Source: Sapria himalayana (Eukaryota; Streptophyta; Magnoliopsida; Malpighiales; Rafflesiaceae). Taken from it: a stretch of 64,000 nucleotides of DNA. This document shows positions 62,101 to 64,000 of this stretch, piece by piece. The stretch is from positions 229,001 through 293,000 of the forward strand of contig JAREIK010002662.1 in the NCBI GenBank assembly GCA_029783825.1, read 5' to 3'. The notes below the pieces were generated by a model. That model saw only the letters and a program-made list of their open reading frames with translations, had not been told where the DNA came from and made no database searches. Position numbers and translations under genes: made by a program. Every line of letters begins with the position of its first letter. Positions within the stretch are counted from its first letter, which is position 1.

Positions 62101-64000
62101 AAACAAAATTCATGATATCGATTCCATTGGGATTGAGTTGATAGTTCAAACAATCAACAATGAATTAAAAACTACTTGAATTTAGTTAATAACTCAAGCT
62201 ATCAGTAAGGTACTTAGACTTTAGGATGAGCTCACTTCATTGTGTATGATGATATTTTTTTAATATTTGGTTTAATTTGTATTTGAATGTTGGATAACAT
62301 ATAGATTAGTGTGAAAATTTTTAAATACTCTTTTGTCATACATGGTGTCTGCCATCCTTGGACTATCATTACCAAGGATGATCCTCTTGTAGTTGTCCTC
62401 ATAATATTTCTCTAGAAAGTAACATAGTCATTATTTTCATAGGTCATTCACACATCTACTACTTTTAGGTAAATCATTAACCGCCCAAGATGATTGCTTC
62501 GAATATGCAATCCAATTTTCCAATCTCTAATATTAATATATGTGAGATAATGTGATAATAAATATATCTACTCTTTTGGATGTGTAAGTGCCATATTCAT
62601 GATAATTAATATATATATTTTTTATGAATCTCACCTAATGAAATTATACAAGAGAATTTAACTCGTAGGACTGTCACCACCTTATGGGTCATCTCTTCTT
62701 GCTTATGACATGTGACTTACTTGTCACCATTCATCATGACCAACTCACTACTCCCATACTATGGTAAACTTCTAAGTTATATATTCTACTTTAGCCCAAC
62801 ATTACTTGATGTTAGTTCATCTAGAATATACATAATGAATTGTTCATAATTGCATTATTACTTTTGGCTTTGTGAATATCATACTTCTAATAATTAAACA
62901 TATCTCAATCTTAGGTTTCCTACACATAGATGTATCCTACACATTAAGATTAGAAGGGTTGTCACTTCGTTCTTACCAAATCACATGAGTACATCCCAAG
63001 ACATATCTACCATTGTTTTCCATGACTAATATGCATAAAATAATGATATAGAAAAAACTCTAAATTTCAGTTCTATAACACATCAATATTCATCAATATT
63101 ACAAAACATAATATCAACATAAATATTCAATGATATAAATATAATGTATCCATCACACAGAAGTATGCAACTTAACTCTAGATATCAATTTATCCTAATT
63201 CTAGATAAGATTTCGAGTGAGATGTGTGGAAAGGCATGTCATATAAATTAAGGGTTCCCAATGCTACTTCAAACATGAATCTAAGCTTGAAAACCTAAAA
63301 CTCAATCAAATGTTGGCATATTGCCTTGAATTTACACCTAAGCAGGGTTTGAAATCTTGTACCTAGGGGTTTTAGTGGCACTTGGCTTGAAATCAAATTC
63401 TTCTTCTCTACTTTTTTTAATTTTCTTCTGAGTGTTGCTTAAATACTTTAGGGTATCTATGTGATATTTTCAACTAGACATCATGGTGTAAGCTTGAGGT
63501 TGTGATATTCATATCTCATTTAATCTTCTCAGGAGTACCAATGTCATGGTGGTAATGAATGTCATTACTCAAGTAACTTTCCTTTAGAACAAAATCTTGT
63601 TGCATTGAGCATAACAAGGACTGAGATAATTTCTCTCTAGAACAAAATATCATGGTAATGGTAATGAGTATGATTGATACATTTACTCTCTATAATCTAA
63701 ATTCATAGAAGAAATGACCATTATTTAATGTTACTCTCTAGAGCACAATGTCACAATGCTGAAAAATGACCTAAAATAAATAATGGTATGGCCATTAAAT
63801 TATTTTATACATAAAGCAACCATGATTCTAAAATAATATTATGTTGTACACTAAAAATATTATATCAATTTGGTAGTATAATCATGATATTCAAAGATTA
63901 TCATTATTGATTTTGTGAAGTTACAACTAGAAATGATAACATAACTATTTGGTAAGATGGTATAAGGTGAACTCAAGTCATACCATGATAAATTTCAAGA
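62101..64000 (-). repeat. 2.4-kb LTR family, copy 7 (inverted, runs off the window)
   Basis: Aligns with copy 5 from about 57040 onward, same orientation, and continues past the right edge. 'catgac' type units lie at about 63480-63760. Confidence 0.55.

Noticed and set aside
1..64000. A new multi-gene biological system
   Set aside because: Only one intact gene is present; all other coding traces belong to known transposon families. tRNA, rRNA and other RNA genes were looked for by eye and not seen.

Overview
The window reads as nuclear DNA of a flowering plant. It is very AT-rich, it holds one intron-less plant-specific transcription-factor gene, and nearly everything else is decayed plant transposon. 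The retroelement, CACTA and hAT types are typical of angiosperms; I cannot name the species. A non-grass angiosperm with a transposon-rich genome fits, but this is inference.

The only gene I consider functional is a zinc-finger homeodomain (ZF-HD/ZHD) gene on the minus strand at 49208-49924. It sits in a small island of more complex, less AT-rich sequence (about 48.4-51.1 kb) between retrotransposons.

Layout. 1-2.04 kb: Ty3/gypsy gag-protease, minus strand. 2.09-18.2 kb: a candidate non-autonomous LTR retrotransposon with LTRs of about 2.4 kb, its right LTR split by an 8.3-kb CACTA transposon (7516-15814). 18.2-21.0 kb: an inverted copy of the same LTR plus leader. 21.0-25.85 kb: Ty1/copia (here copia-2, minus), split by another LTR copy (about 21.59-24.12 kb). 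26.6-28.7 kb: copia-4 (minus). 29.2-31.5 kb: copia-5 (minus). 31.5-33.0 kb: tandem duplication and TA/CA microsatellites. 33.0-44.2 kb: copia-1 (plus), split by a small hAT element in gag and a 6.6-kb hAT element in the reverse transcriptase; the large hAT is itself split by a second hAT in the opposite direction. 44.2-48.4 kb: copia-3 (minus), same family as copia-2. 48.4-51.1 kb: ZHD gene island. 51.08-51.40 kb: small hAT element with a perfect 8-bp target duplication. 52.2-52.8 kb: gypsy integrase (minus). 52.8-56.2 kb: copia-6 (plus) with another small hAT element in its 3' region. 56.7-64.0 kb: three inverted copies of the 2.4-kb LTR family, two of them separated by a purine-rich block of about 1.15 kb.

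No transposon protein here has an open frame end to end. All are broken by stops and frameshifts, so the elements are relics, but target-site duplications and terminal repeats still let the order of insertions be read. No RNA gene, CRISPR-like array or new multi-gene system was seen. The most notable structures are the nested hAT-in-hAT-in-copia insertion that cuts the reverse-transcriptase YVDD motif, the multi-copy 2.4-kb LTR family, the strand-biased purine block, and a Gly-to-Glu change in the ZHD homeodomain.
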